NCBI GenBank assembly: GCA_020847545.1 | Contig: JADLBV010000049.1 | Span: 1-37,705, forward strand | Source of the DNA: Phycisphaerales bacterium | GTDB lineage: Bacteria > Planctomycetota > Phycisphaerae > Tepidisphaerales > Tepidisphaeraceae | Length of the DNA: 37,705 bases | Reading direction: 5' to 3' | Shown here: positions 15,868 to 23,556 of the stretch, in pieces | Position numbering within the stretch: the first letter of the stretch is position 1 | Layout: each line of letters starts with the position of its first letter | Notes under the pieces: model-generated | What the model was told of the DNA's origin: nothing | What the model saw: the letters and a program-made list of their open reading frames with translations, nothing else | Database searches by the model: none | Translations under genes and position numbers: made by a program

Positions 15868-17679
15868 TTACCCTTTCAAATGGATGTCAATATGCGCAAA
15901 TCCATTAAACGACAGATTGATGCTCGCCTTGCCGTCGGTTGCATTCACATCTGGAGTATTTTGGGTTTTGTTGTATCGCACATTGGTCGTGAAATCACGC
16001 CCATCCGCATCGATCTGAATGGCCATCTGTCGCTCCGGCATGTTTTCGAGAAAATTGATCACGTCGATGGATAGTCCATCCTTTTGCTTTTGCGCGATCA
16101 TACAGGTCAGGGCGGGAATCTTTCCTGATAAGCCAAAAGACTCCACCGTAACAGCATAGGTGTCATCAATGGGTTGGTTTTCGTGCCTGTTGATGATGTA
16201 AGCGGTGGATCCGATTTTTGTTATCCATGCGGTTCCTTCACCATCCGCGGTAAAATTTTTATCGGCCAGGAATTGGTCAATCTCCTGCCGTGTTTTGAAG
16301 TCACCCGATCCGATCACATCTTTGCCGGCCGGTACGGTGTCGAGTCCCGCGTATTTCGAGAAGATGGGGATCCAGTTGAATCGTGATGTCTTGGGAATCA
16401 GGTCGCTGCCATCGGTCACACCATATGTGGCCGGGTAAAGGTGTCCCATATAGTAATGTTTTTGTGGTATCGGCATGGACCAGAACGCGGGCAGCGCGTC
16501 GATGTTGTCGTACTGGCCGCCGGCCCAGCTCATCCGCCTGAACATTTCCGGGTTCCACACGGGGGTCACATCGTCCGGAAGATAGCGGGTCTGATAGATC
16601 AGTTTTGCCTTTTCCAACACCTGCTTGCGGTCTGGAATCGCATCTTCCTGAAGGACCAGCTTCAGTGTCGGGTATATGGCGTACTTAAACGTATCGCTCA
16701 TATCCCATTTTTCGGGCAATCGCACTTTTTTCAGCTTGCCGATGTCCGGATCCCACTCGGAATCCGTGGATTCGCCAAATTTCCCCCGAAAATTCCAGAA
16801 CCAACCTTCCGTGCCTTCAAAGAAATAGGCGCCGGCGCCGGATGTGAGGCCCAGGATCGCCATCAACCCCCACAGGGAGTCCGGGGCGGCCGATTCGGTT
16901 CCGGACATGAATGCGCCCGACCAGAGTTTGCGATACCCCGCCTCAAACCAATACCACCCGGCCTGCGGATTGACCCCCCAGCGATTCACCAACCCTGAGG
17001 CCCACAGCCCAAAGGGCATCCCCTGATCGGAATAGCCGCACTTGGAGCCGTTGGTCTCCCAGATGGGCAGGAACGTATCGGGATGCCGGCGAATCAGGTC
17101 AATAAACTCCTCATCCAGCAAAAGGATTTGCCATAAGTTGGAATGATCCCAAAGGCTGACGACCCGGCCATATTTCGCCGCCAGCCGGATGCAATCCATC
17201 AGATATTTCCGCTCCTCGGCAAAAAAGCCCGCCTCACCGGCCAGTTCGCCGATCTGCACACCACGCAGATATTTGTACCGCTGGAACATCGTCTCCAACT
17301 CATCCAGCGGAACCTCCGCATCGGCCTGCCATTCACGGCTATTACGGTCGTAAGCCATGCGAATGTACGGATGAATCGGAATGGCGTGTTCATCCGACAG
17401 TTCCAGAATTTCCTGCCGCACACCCTTGCGGGACATCTGGTCGTCCCCAAAGCTCAAAAATCCTTCCGGCGGGCCGACAAAAAAGGGCAACAGTCGGCTG
17501 TACGGCTTGATGTCATCGGGAATGAGCTGCCACGCCTGAACGAACATCTTCTTCCGCAATGACCCATCCTCGTCCTGTGCATCGACCTCCGATGGGATGT
17601 ACGCGTAATACGAAAATCCGACCCACGGTTTTTGTTTCAACTCACTCACAGGGTCAATTCTCCAATCAGTTTTGTCCAA
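15868..17679 (-). CDS. GH98-like glycan-degrading enzyme
   Basis: A 603-residue protein that I assign, with moderate confidence, to the glycoside hydrolase family 98 type (endo-acting enzymes on galactose- or xylose-containing chains). Features are IPIHPYIRMAYDRNSREW, MFQRYKYLRGVQIGELAGE with likely catalytic Glu, WETNGSKCGYSDQGMPFGLW, then a C-terminal beta domain with PVWNPEM, ALPAFWSMPIPQKHYY and LYPATYGVTDGSD. It has no signal peptide, unlike most enzymes of this class, so it may act in the cytoplasm. The only start near the N-terminus is a TTG without a clear ribosome site, in the same frame as the upstream DegT gene and separated from it by a TGA and four codons. It is the last gene of the GntR-DegT-GH98 unit. 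Confidence 0.6.
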   Translation of the reverse strand: MDKTDWRIDPVSELKQKPWVGFSYYAYIPSEVDAQDEDGSLRKKMFVQAWQLIPDDIKPYSRLLPFFVGPPEGFLSFGDDQMSRKGVRQEILELSDEHAIPIHPYIRMAYDRNSREWQADAEVPLDELETMFQRYKYLRGVQIGELAGEAGFFAEERKYLMDCIRLAAKYGRVVSLWDHSNLWQILLLDEEFIDLIRRHPDTFLPIWETNGSKCGYSDQGMPFGLWASGLVNRWGVNPQAGWYWFEAGYRKLWSGAFMSGTESAAPDSLWGLMAILGLTSGAGAYFFEGTEGWFWNFRGKFGESTDSEWDPDIGKLKKVRLPEKWDMSDTFKYAIYPTLKLVLQEDAIPDRKQVLEKAKLIYQTRYLPDDVTPVWNPEMFRRMSWAGGQYDNIDALPAFWSMPIPQKHYYMGHLYPATYGVTDGSDLIPKTSRFNWIPIFSKYAGLDTVPAGKDVIGSGDFKTRQEIDQFLADKNFTADGEGTAWITKIGSTAYIINRHENQPIDDTYAVTVESFGLSGKIPALTCMIAQKQKDGLSIDVINFLENMPERQMAIQIDADGRDFTTNVRYNKTQNTPDVNATDGKASINLSFNGFAHIDIHLKG

Positions 17680-17691
17680 GTCGTTTAGCGA

Positions 17692-18914
17692 TCAGGACAA
17701 TTGCCGGATGGTTTTGGCCAATATTTCCGCCTGTTGTTGCGCCTCGTTCGTGTTCCAGTAATTGGTCTTGAACTGAAGCAATCGTGGCTGAAGGCCCTCT
17801 GCGACGGGACACAAGCCGGGTCGATAGCTTTCAAGAATTTCCGGCGAGATGAACCGCTCCCGCCCTAACAGCTTTCTTTCCTGAAACATCGGTTCCAGGT
17901 AATTGATCCTCCACGCGGCGTAGATGCCATCCCCACCATTGGCGGCGAAGGCATCCCGGAAGGCGCGCCATCCGATCCGGTTGGTGTCCAGCGCGGCCAC
18001 AAAAGTCCACCAGGAATGCGTACAATCGGCCGGGATTTTTTGGGGCGTCATCCAACTGCAATTTCCAACCGCCTCTTGAAACAGTTCGGCCGCCGCGGTC
18101 CGCCGTCGAACCAGCTCATCAAGATTTTCCAGTTGCCCCAGCGCCACCGCGGCGCACAACTCCGGAATACGGTAGTTCCACCCCATCGACGCATGACGGG
18201 CATAATCGGGGTCCTGAATGTCCGTCCGTTGCAGCTTGGCCTTGCCGGCCCCGACGCCGCGATACCCCAGCGAGCAGACCCGGCGCACGTTTAGAGCCAG
18301 TTCCTGATCGTCCGTGATGACCATCCCTCCTTCGCCGCTGGTCATGTGCTTGGAACTTTGGAAGCTGAAGCTGCCGGCGTGGCCGATCGTCCCGGCCAAC
18401 CGGCCCTTGTATCGCCCCAGAAAGCACTCGGCATTGTCTTCGATTACCAGCAGATTGTGCTGCCGGGCCAGCGACATGATTGGGTCCATGTCGGGAGATA
18501 GGCCATAAAGCGCCACGGTGATGATCGCGCGCGTTTTGGAGGTGATGCGCCGACGGATCGCATCGGGCGAAATCAAAAACGTGTGCGGATCCACATCGGC
18601 ATAGATGGGCGTGGCATTGGCCTGAATCACCACGTGGGTGGTGCTGGCCATGGTCAAGGGGGGACGATCACCTCATCCCCCGGTCCGATGCCGGCCGCCT
18701 CCAGGACGGAATGCATGGTGGCCGTCCCGTTGACGTGGGAAATGGCGTACGCGGAGCCGAATTTCGCGGCGAACGCCTCTTCCAGCCGCCGCATCATCGT
18801 CGCGCCGCTGGAGGTGCGAAATTCCTCCGCGAGAACCTCGCGGACATAGTTCAGTTCATTGCCGAAAATTCGCCCGCCTTCGGCCGGTGTTTTCAGATTA
18901 TTTTGTGTGCTCAT
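17692..18914 (-). pseudogene. DegT/DnrJ/EryC1-family aminotransferase, frameshifted
   Basis: A PLP-dependent sugar aminotransferase (class V-like, DegT/DnrJ/EryC1/StrS family) that would transfer an amino group to a keto-sugar. The 5' part (18914-18654) encodes residues up to GDEVIVPP and then hits TGA. The 3' part continues in the -1 frame with LTMASTTHVVIQANATP, the expected continuation, then VIEDNAECFLG and the PLP-Lys motif SFQSSKHMTSGEGGM. Restored, the protein is about 409 residues, a normal size. The break falls in GTC CCC CCT TGA, a C6 run; one more C would give GTC CCC CCC TTG and an intact gene. It could be an assembly error, a recent mutation or slippage. The start at 18914 avoids overlap with the GntR gene. 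GH98-like follows 12 bases later. Confidence 0.85.
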
Positions 18915-18948
18915 GTTGTTATCCGTCAGTTTGGATTGGAAATTCATC

Positions 18949-19659
18949 TCACCCATGGGAATCATCCGCAGGGTCATCAGACTCCTTGTTTGGGTTCATC
19001 TGGTTCCATCGCAGAATATGCGCCTCCATCAATCGTCCCGCTTCGTCGCCATTTTTGCGTTTCATCGCCTTCAAAATCCGCCGATGCTCATCGGCGCCAC
19101 CGAATCCCGATCCATTGATCCGAGTCGCCTCCCGGAAAAATTCGGTCAGGAAATTCATCATTTCCATCAGTACCGGATTTCCCGTCACTTCCACCAGGCC
19201 ATGATGAAACGCCATGTCGGCCGCGATGTCCTGCTCAAAAGTCTCGGCATGATCGGACTGGCGAATCGTCTCCTCCAGTTGATCCATCTGATCGCCCGTG
19301 ATGCGCTGGGCCGCCAATTCCACGATCGCCCGTTCCATCGTGGCCCGCGCCTCAACCCAATGGGCAAAATCGCTGGGTTGTCGTCCGATGGCGAAATTGA
19401 TGTGCGATGCGATTTCGCCGTAGTTGAATTTTGCCACGAAGATGCCGTGGCCGGGCCGAATATCGAGAATTCCAGTCGCCTGAAGGGCGCGGATCGCCTC
19501 GCGTGTCACATTCCGGCTCACCCCCAACACCCTGGCCAGTTCCCGCTCGGCCGGCAACTGAGCGCCCGGCCGCAGGTTGTTGTCATTGATGAAGCCTTTG
19601 ATTCGATCAATGACCTGTGCCGTCAACTGCAGCCGTTGTACGGGTTCCATTTCCAACAT
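18949..19659 (-). CDS. GntR/FadR-family transcriptional regulator
   Basis: A 236-residue regulator. The N-terminal winged helix-turn-helix contains RPGAQLPAERELARVLGVSRNV-TREAIRALQATGILDIRPGHGIFV (about 31-75), the classic GntR signature. The C-terminal alpha-helical FCD effector domain (about 95-215) includes the metal/ligand-type HH and His residues (DMAFHHGLVEVTGN, DEHRRILKAMKRKNGDEA). FCD members usually respond to sugar acids such as gluconate or galactonate. It has a good ribosome site, AAGGAG, 6-10 bases before ATG, a promoter upstream and a perfect palindrome between. It probably controls itself, the DegT/GH98-like genes downstream and possibly the + strand genes. The ligand is unknown. 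Confidence 0.92.
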   Translation of the reverse strand: MLEMEPVQRLQLTAQVIDRIKGFINDNNLRPGAQLPAERELARVLGVSRNVTREAIRALQATGILDIRPGHGIFVAKFNYGEIASHINFAIGRQPSDFAHWVEARATMERAIVELAAQRITGDQMDQLEETIRQSDHAETFEQDIAADMAFHHGLVEVTGNPVLMEMMNFLTEFFREATRINGSGFGGADEHRRILKAMKRKNGDEAGRLMEAHILRWNQMNPNKESDDPADDSHG

Positions 19660-19674
19660 GGGTGGCTCCTTTTA

Positions 19675-19701
19675 TTGGATGGTGGTAGGACCACCATCCA
19701 A
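19675..19701. promoter_or_regulatory. Perfect 27-base palindrome, likely GntR operator
   Basis: The half-site TTGGATGGTGGT is followed by AGG and then its exact reverse complement ACCACCATCCAA. The core TGGTAGGACCA has the TGGT-N3-ACCA shape of FadR-subfamily operators. It lies 15 bases before the GntR start codon and overlaps the region just downstream of the candidate -10 box, which would give autorepression. Confidence 0.8.
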
Positions 19702-19703
19702 GT

Positions 19704-19731
19704 ATCGTATTCGATTTTTACCCGCTGTCAA
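19704..19731 (-). promoter_or_regulatory. Candidate promoter of the GntR-DegT-GH98 unit
   Basis: Reading the - strand, TTGACA (19731-19726) is followed after 16 bases by TACGAT (19709-19704). The palindromic operator starts 3 bases further on, a typical repression geometry. Confidence 0.55.
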
Positions 19732-19849
19732 TGCCTGTTTTCCGTACACCAGATAGACGGAGATGGCTTGCGACTCGGCGGAAGAGCAATAATTTTGCAA
19801 TCATGCCACATCCCAAAATATACGAAAAATGACTGAAATAACGCACATG

Positions 19850-19868
19850 TTCTGGGATGGTCCCAGAA
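19850..19868. promoter_or_regulatory. Second palindrome TTCTGGGATGGTCCCAGAA
   Basis: A perfect 8-3-8 palindrome in the divergent region between the GntR and PEP-CTERM genes, 16 bases upstream of a candidate -35 box for the + strand. Its sequence differs from the GntR palindrome, so a different regulator (for example the LacI protein encoded in the right arm) may use it. Confidence 0.6.
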
Positions 19869-19884
19869 TATCGCAAAATTATTC

Positions 19885-19912
19885 TTGACAATGAAAAAAT
19901 CCGGTGTAAATT
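19885..19912 (+). promoter_or_regulatory. Candidate promoter of the right arm
   Basis: TTGACA (19885-19890) and TAAATT (19907-19912) with a 16-base spacer, about 160 bases upstream of the PEP-CTERM protein start. The long leader contains no recognisable riboswitch. Confidence 0.5.
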
Positions 19913-20071
19913 GTCATCGTTGTCATAGTGGCGACGACGACGATAGTTCGATGAGGTTGGCCACGGATGAGTCGGCATGACTTGATGCATTTACTTGATA
20001 ATCCTCAATGCCGTCGGCGGGTGTTCCGCCATGGCGAATTCAGGAGCACTTCTTTGAAAGGAAGGCACGTT

Positions 20072-20740
20072 ATGCAGAGGAATTTATTGTCGGGACTGCG
20101 AACACTCACGTTGGGCGCGGTCGTTGTGGGAATGGCGTCTGTTGCAGCAAATGGTGCTGTAATTGACGGCAGCTTTGAAAGCTACGTCCTCAGCGATGGC
20201 AATGTTACGGCTTTGCCTGCATCCGCCTGGCTAAAGGCCGGTGGTGGCTCTGGCTATATATATAATCCGCCAGAAAGCGAAATGCCGGCAGCGCAGTTTG
20301 ATGGGGCAAATTTAATGCTGATGGATACACAGGTCTCTGACGTAACCATCTACCAAGTTCTGTCTGATACGGTGGATACTAGCAAGCAATACGAACTCCG
20401 TTTTCTGGTTGGACGCGGCAATGGAACGACTCTGAATGATTATTTGGTGTCTTTATATGCCGGCAGCAACTTGGTGGCCAGTGTTCACAATGGAGCGGGC
20501 GGAACGGGCCCATCGCCCGCTGAGGGAACGATGCAGGAAGTGGTGTTGCCGTACAATCCTCAGCTTGCCGATTCGGGTGCATTTACGATCTATTTCGACA
20601 ATTACAATTCCTCAAACACCGGATTGATCTATTTTGACAATGTTCGACTGTCCGAAGTTGCAGTTCCCGAACCGGCCTCGATTGCGCTGCTAGGTCTGGG
20701 AGCCAGCGCTCTGGTGATGCGTCGGCGTCGTCAGGCCTGA
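20072..20740 (+). CDS. PEP-CTERM sorting-domain protein
   Basis: A 222-residue exported protein. It has an N-terminal signal peptide (about 1-30, ending AANGA), a central domain rich in Gly, Asn and Ser that looks like a beta-sandwich (FESYVLSDGNV...YELRFLVGRGNG...LIYFDNVRLSE), and a C-terminal PEP-CTERM sorting signal: VPEP, a hydrophobic stretch and RRRR. Such proteins are cut and sorted by exosortase, which is not in this window. The sequence from the FES motif to FDNVR suggests a carbohydrate-binding-like module. AAAGGAAGG precedes the ATG at 20072. It is the first gene of the right arm and could be a surface glycan-binding protein. Confidence 0.85.
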   Translation: MQRNLLSGLRTLTLGAVVVGMASVAANGAVIDGSFESYVLSDGNVTALPASAWLKAGGGSGYIYNPPESEMPAAQFDGANLMLMDTQVSDVTIYQVLSDTVDTSKQYELRFLVGRGNGTTLNDYLVSLYAGSNLVASVHNGAGGTGPSPAEGTMQEVVLPYNPQLADSGAFTIYFDNYNSSNTGLIYFDNVRLSEVAVPEPASIALLGLGASALVMRRRRQA

Positions 20741-20753
20741 TTTAGGGGTATCT

Positions 20754-20789
20754 ACCTCCTCCTCGCGTCAGCAGGCGCGGGGAGGAGGT
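20754..20789. repeat. REP-like hairpin between the two PEP-CTERM genes
   Basis: ACCTCCTCCTCGCG pairs with CGCGGGGAGGAGGT (14 bases, one G-T pair) around an 8-base loop. There is no T-run. The right arm holds GGAGGAGGT, an ideal Shine-Dalgarno-like sequence, but it is 60 bases from the next start. It may stabilise or attenuate the mRNA, and it resembles dispersed REP elements. Confidence 0.6.
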
Positions 20790-20848
20790 GAGGGGGATTC
20801 GGTTGAGGGGAATCCGTCCTTGAACTGGACGGGGCCGGAGAGCTTGTC

Positions 20849-22426
20849 ATGAGATCCAAGGCATTTCAACGATGGTTGATGGTCGTCGGCCTGTTCTGTT
20901 ATTCGGGTCAGCAGACGAACAGTTTCGGCCAGACGCAGATCAATGCCGCTGCTCCGGGGCAAGCGATCCATCGGGAGATTCTCGGCAGCACGCTGGCGCA
21001 CGGTCGGTATGTGGTCACGGGGGACAAAGCCTCGCAGATCGGTGTGGCCGGGGGGTTGGAAGCCGAGTTATTCAACTGGCAGACGCTGCAAAACAACTAC
21101 CAGTGGCCGACCTATGGGTTCATGAAAACGACGCAGAACATGGACAGCATGTTCATGCCAATCGTGAACATGCGAGGTGTTTATGACTCGGGCAACAATT
21201 ACAAGACGGACCTGGCCCCGCTGGTGACGCTGGCGTCTGATTGGGTTCGATACAGTAATTTCATCATTCAAAACTACCATCAGGGCGATCCCGTTGGCGC
21301 ATCGGATCAGGCGATTCTCAATAAAATCAACTGGACGGCGTATCCGCAGAAGCTGCCCGCCGTCGGCGAAACCGCGCCGCCGCCGGTGAAATACTGGATC
21401 ATCGGCAACGAGCCGGAGATCAAGGTGAACGGGAAGTGGTTCTCCAGCAATTTCATTGATACGACATTCGGTGGCGCTTGGACGACGGCGGAATACGTCA
21501 ACCGATATACACAGCTCACCAGCGCGATGAAGGCGCAGGATCCGACGATCAAGGTCGGCCCGGGGATGCTCGGCGGCGCCAACGAGGACACCTTCGGCCC
21601 GCTCCTGCAAAGCACTGCCCCGATCGACTTCTGGGCATATCACATCTACGACAATATCAGCGATTCCTACGTCCCCAATGGCAGCGCATCCCAGGTCAAC
21701 GCGATGGAGGCGCAACTGCGGGGCGTCCGGCCGACGCAAATCAACCGACACAACGAGATTCGTCAGACCTTTATCAACAACGGGCGGAATCCCGACAACG
21801 TGGAGTTCATGGTCACGGAATGGAACGTGATGAACGGGGATTTGAACGACGCCAATATACCTTCGATGTACCAAGCTCTCGGGACAGCCGAAACGTTCTT
21901 TTCCTTTGCCGCGATGGGATTGAAGGCGGGCAACTACTGGGGTGAAACGGTCTATCAGCCGGATGTGCCCAACCCTACCAACATCTATCCGATGGTGAAG
22001 GTCTGGTGGAAGCTGCGGGATGAGATGGGGGATACGCTGGTCAACAGCATCATCGACGATGCCAACAACCGGCATATTTATACCACACGCGACAGTCAGA
22101 CGGGTGAGATCAAGGTGTGGGGCATCAACCTGGACAATGACGCGGCCACGAGCATCAACTTGTCGTTGCTTGGAATAAATGCATCCAGCACGGCCACCTT
22201 GTCGATCTTTGGCGGAGATGGCACCAAATTCTGGACAACCGATGCGAACTGGTCATCACAGACCCTGAACAATTTCAATGCCGGGAATTTCAACCTGAGC
22301 ATCCCCAGCGCCAGCATCGCCTTGCTGGAGATTCATCCCGTGCCGGAACCGGCGATGATCGGTTTACTCGGATTGGGCCTGCTGGCGATGGGGCGGCGGC
22401 GACGACAATCGGATAACCTGAATTAA
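20849..22426 (+). CDS. PEP-CTERM glycoside hydrolase (GH-A clan, GH51/GH39-like)
   Basis: A 525-residue secreted enzyme. A signal peptide of about 27 residues is followed by a TIM-barrel domain with an acid/base Glu in WIIGNEPEIK (about 182-191) and a nucleophile Glu in FMVTEWNVMNG (about 320-330). These two strand-end Glu residues are the hallmark of clan GH-A. The overall look (EAELFNWQTLQNN, YTQLTSAMKAQDPTIKVGPG, DFWAYHIYDN) recalls arabinofuranosidase or xylosidase-type enzymes such as GH51, GH39 or GH44. A C-terminal beta domain and a PEP-CTERM tail (VPEPAMIGLLGLGLLAMGRRRR) follow, so it is probably held at the cell surface. Its stop shares one base with the LacI start. The family is inferred; substrate unknown. 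Confidence 0.78.
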   Translation: MRSKAFQRWLMVVGLFCYSGQQTNSFGQTQINAAAPGQAIHREILGSTLAHGRYVVTGDKASQIGVAGGLEAELFNWQTLQNNYQWPTYGFMKTTQNMDSMFMPIVNMRGVYDSGNNYKTDLAPLVTLASDWVRYSNFIIQNYHQGDPVGASDQAILNKINWTAYPQKLPAVGETAPPPVKYWIIGNEPEIKVNGKWFSSNFIDTTFGGAWTTAEYVNRYTQLTSAMKAQDPTIKVGPGMLGGANEDTFGPLLQSTAPIDFWAYHIYDNISDSYVPNGSASQVNAMEAQLRGVRPTQINRHNEIRQTFINNGRNPDNVEFMVTEWNVMNGDLNDANIPSMYQALGTAETFFSFAAMGLKAGNYWGETVYQPDVPNPTNIYPMVKVWWKLRDEMGDTLVNSIIDDANNRHIYTTRDSQTGEIKVWGINLDNDAATSINLSLLGINASSTATLSIFGGDGTKFWTTDANWSSQTLNNFNAGNFNLSIPSASIALLEIHPVPEPAMIGLLGLGLLAMGRRRRQSDNLN

Positions 22427-23514
22427 TGATGCGTTCGTCCACAATCTCATTATCGAAGCTCGAACTGATCGCCAAAGAGGCGGGGGTCTCGGTGCGCACG
22501 GTCTACCGTGTGCTTCGGGGGGATAACAAGGAAAACTGGACCAGCGCCAGCAAGCGCGGGCAGCTTATACGCAAGATTTCCCGCCGGCTGGAGTATTCTC
22601 CCGATGCCAGCGCCCGCAGCCTGCGAACGGGCAAAAAAATGCAGATCGCCGTCCTTGTGCGCAACACGGAAGGGGGGGAACGGCGGGATGATTACTTCCT
22701 GGACGGTTTTGAAATCGTCCTTGGCATGGTGGGGGTGTTGGAGCTGGCCGGCTATTCGCTGACTTTCGCGACGCTGGGGGATGTGACCAATCCACAGGAT
22801 GCCCATTCGCGCATTTTCCGCGAGCATCTGGTTGAGGGATTGATCGTCATCAGCCAGATGCCGCCGGATTTGTTGGATTCGATCGACCGGCTGACACCCA
22901 ATTGCGTGTGGGTTCACTCCAATGTCTGGCGGCCGCAGAATTGCATCCGCCGAGACGAGGTTCATGCCGGTGAAGAGACGGCCAGGGTTTTACTCAATCA
23001 GGGTTACAAAAAGCTGGCCTGGGTTGGACCGCCTGCGATCAACCCGAAAGACCCTGATCGCCACCATAGCGAGGCGCAGCGACTGCAGGGTGTTCGTTCG
23101 ATTGCGGCAAAAAACAACATCGAATTGATCGAGATCATTGCCGACGATCCCGGCCAGATGTTGGATCACCATGCCTTGTTCAGTGATCTTCTGCGGCCGG
23201 AGGTGGGGGTCGTTGTCTACTCCGCGCATTATGCAAGCTGGTTGACGCAGTGTACCCAATCGCTGGGGCGCATCGCGCCTTATGATTTTGGGCTGGTCTG
23301 CTGCGATGATTCGCTGGCCATCAAACACCGCTGGCCGGGGCTGAGCCGGATGGGGTTCAGCTTGATTCATATGGGTCGACAGGCCGGCGCGATGATGCTT
23401 AAGAATCTGAAACAGAAAGAAGGAAAGGGGATTCCCAGTGTGATGATTCGCGATCCATGGGTTCCCGGCAACACGGCTTGGGGACCGCAGGCGGCCGCAT
23501 ATCGGCCAACCTGA
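22426..23514 (+). CDS. LacI-family transcriptional regulator
   Basis: A 362-residue regulator. The N-terminal helix-turn-helix KLELIAKEAGVSVRTVYRVLRGD (in two blocks, about 11-33) has the LacI/DeoR-type layout, followed by a hinge YSPDASARSLRTGKKMQIAVLV. The periplasmic-binding-like effector domain follows (about 72-345), with DGFEIVLGMVGVLELAGY, VEGLIVIS, CCDDSLAIKHRWPGLS and HMGRQAGAMMLKNL. It probably senses a sugar released by the locus. Its ATG overlaps the stop of the glycoside hydrolase by one base (TAATGATG), so it is coupled. A second ATG immediately follows. Confidence 0.9.
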   Translation: MMRSSTISLSKLELIAKEAGVSVRTVYRVLRGDNKENWTSASKRGQLIRKISRRLEYSPDASARSLRTGKKMQIAVLVRNTEGGERRDDYFLDGFEIVLGMVGVLELAGYSLTFATLGDVTNPQDAHSRIFREHLVEGLIVISQMPPDLLDSIDRLTPNCVWVHSNVWRPQNCIRRDEVHAGEETARVLLNQGYKKLAWVGPPAINPKDPDRHHSEAQRLQGVRSIAAKNNIELIEIIADDPGQMLDHHALFSDLLRPEVGVVVYSAHYASWLTQCTQSLGRIAPYDFGLVCCDDSLAIKHRWPGLSRMGFSLIHMGRQAGAMMLKNLKQKEGKGIPSVMIRDPWVPGNTAWGPQAAAYRPT

Positions 23515-23556
23515 CTTGGGCCAGGTAGTTAATGTGAATTACGACAGAGGTAAAGC

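Noticed and set aside
21068-22075. 335-codon open frame opposite the PEP-CTERM hydrolase
   Set aside because: Antisense shadow without motifs; the + strand has signal peptide, catalytic Glu motifs and sorting tail.
23515-23556. LacI operator before the 1022-residue enzyme (GTAGTTAATGTGAATTAC)
   Set aside because: Only about 12 of 18 positions are symmetric, too weak to claim as an operator.
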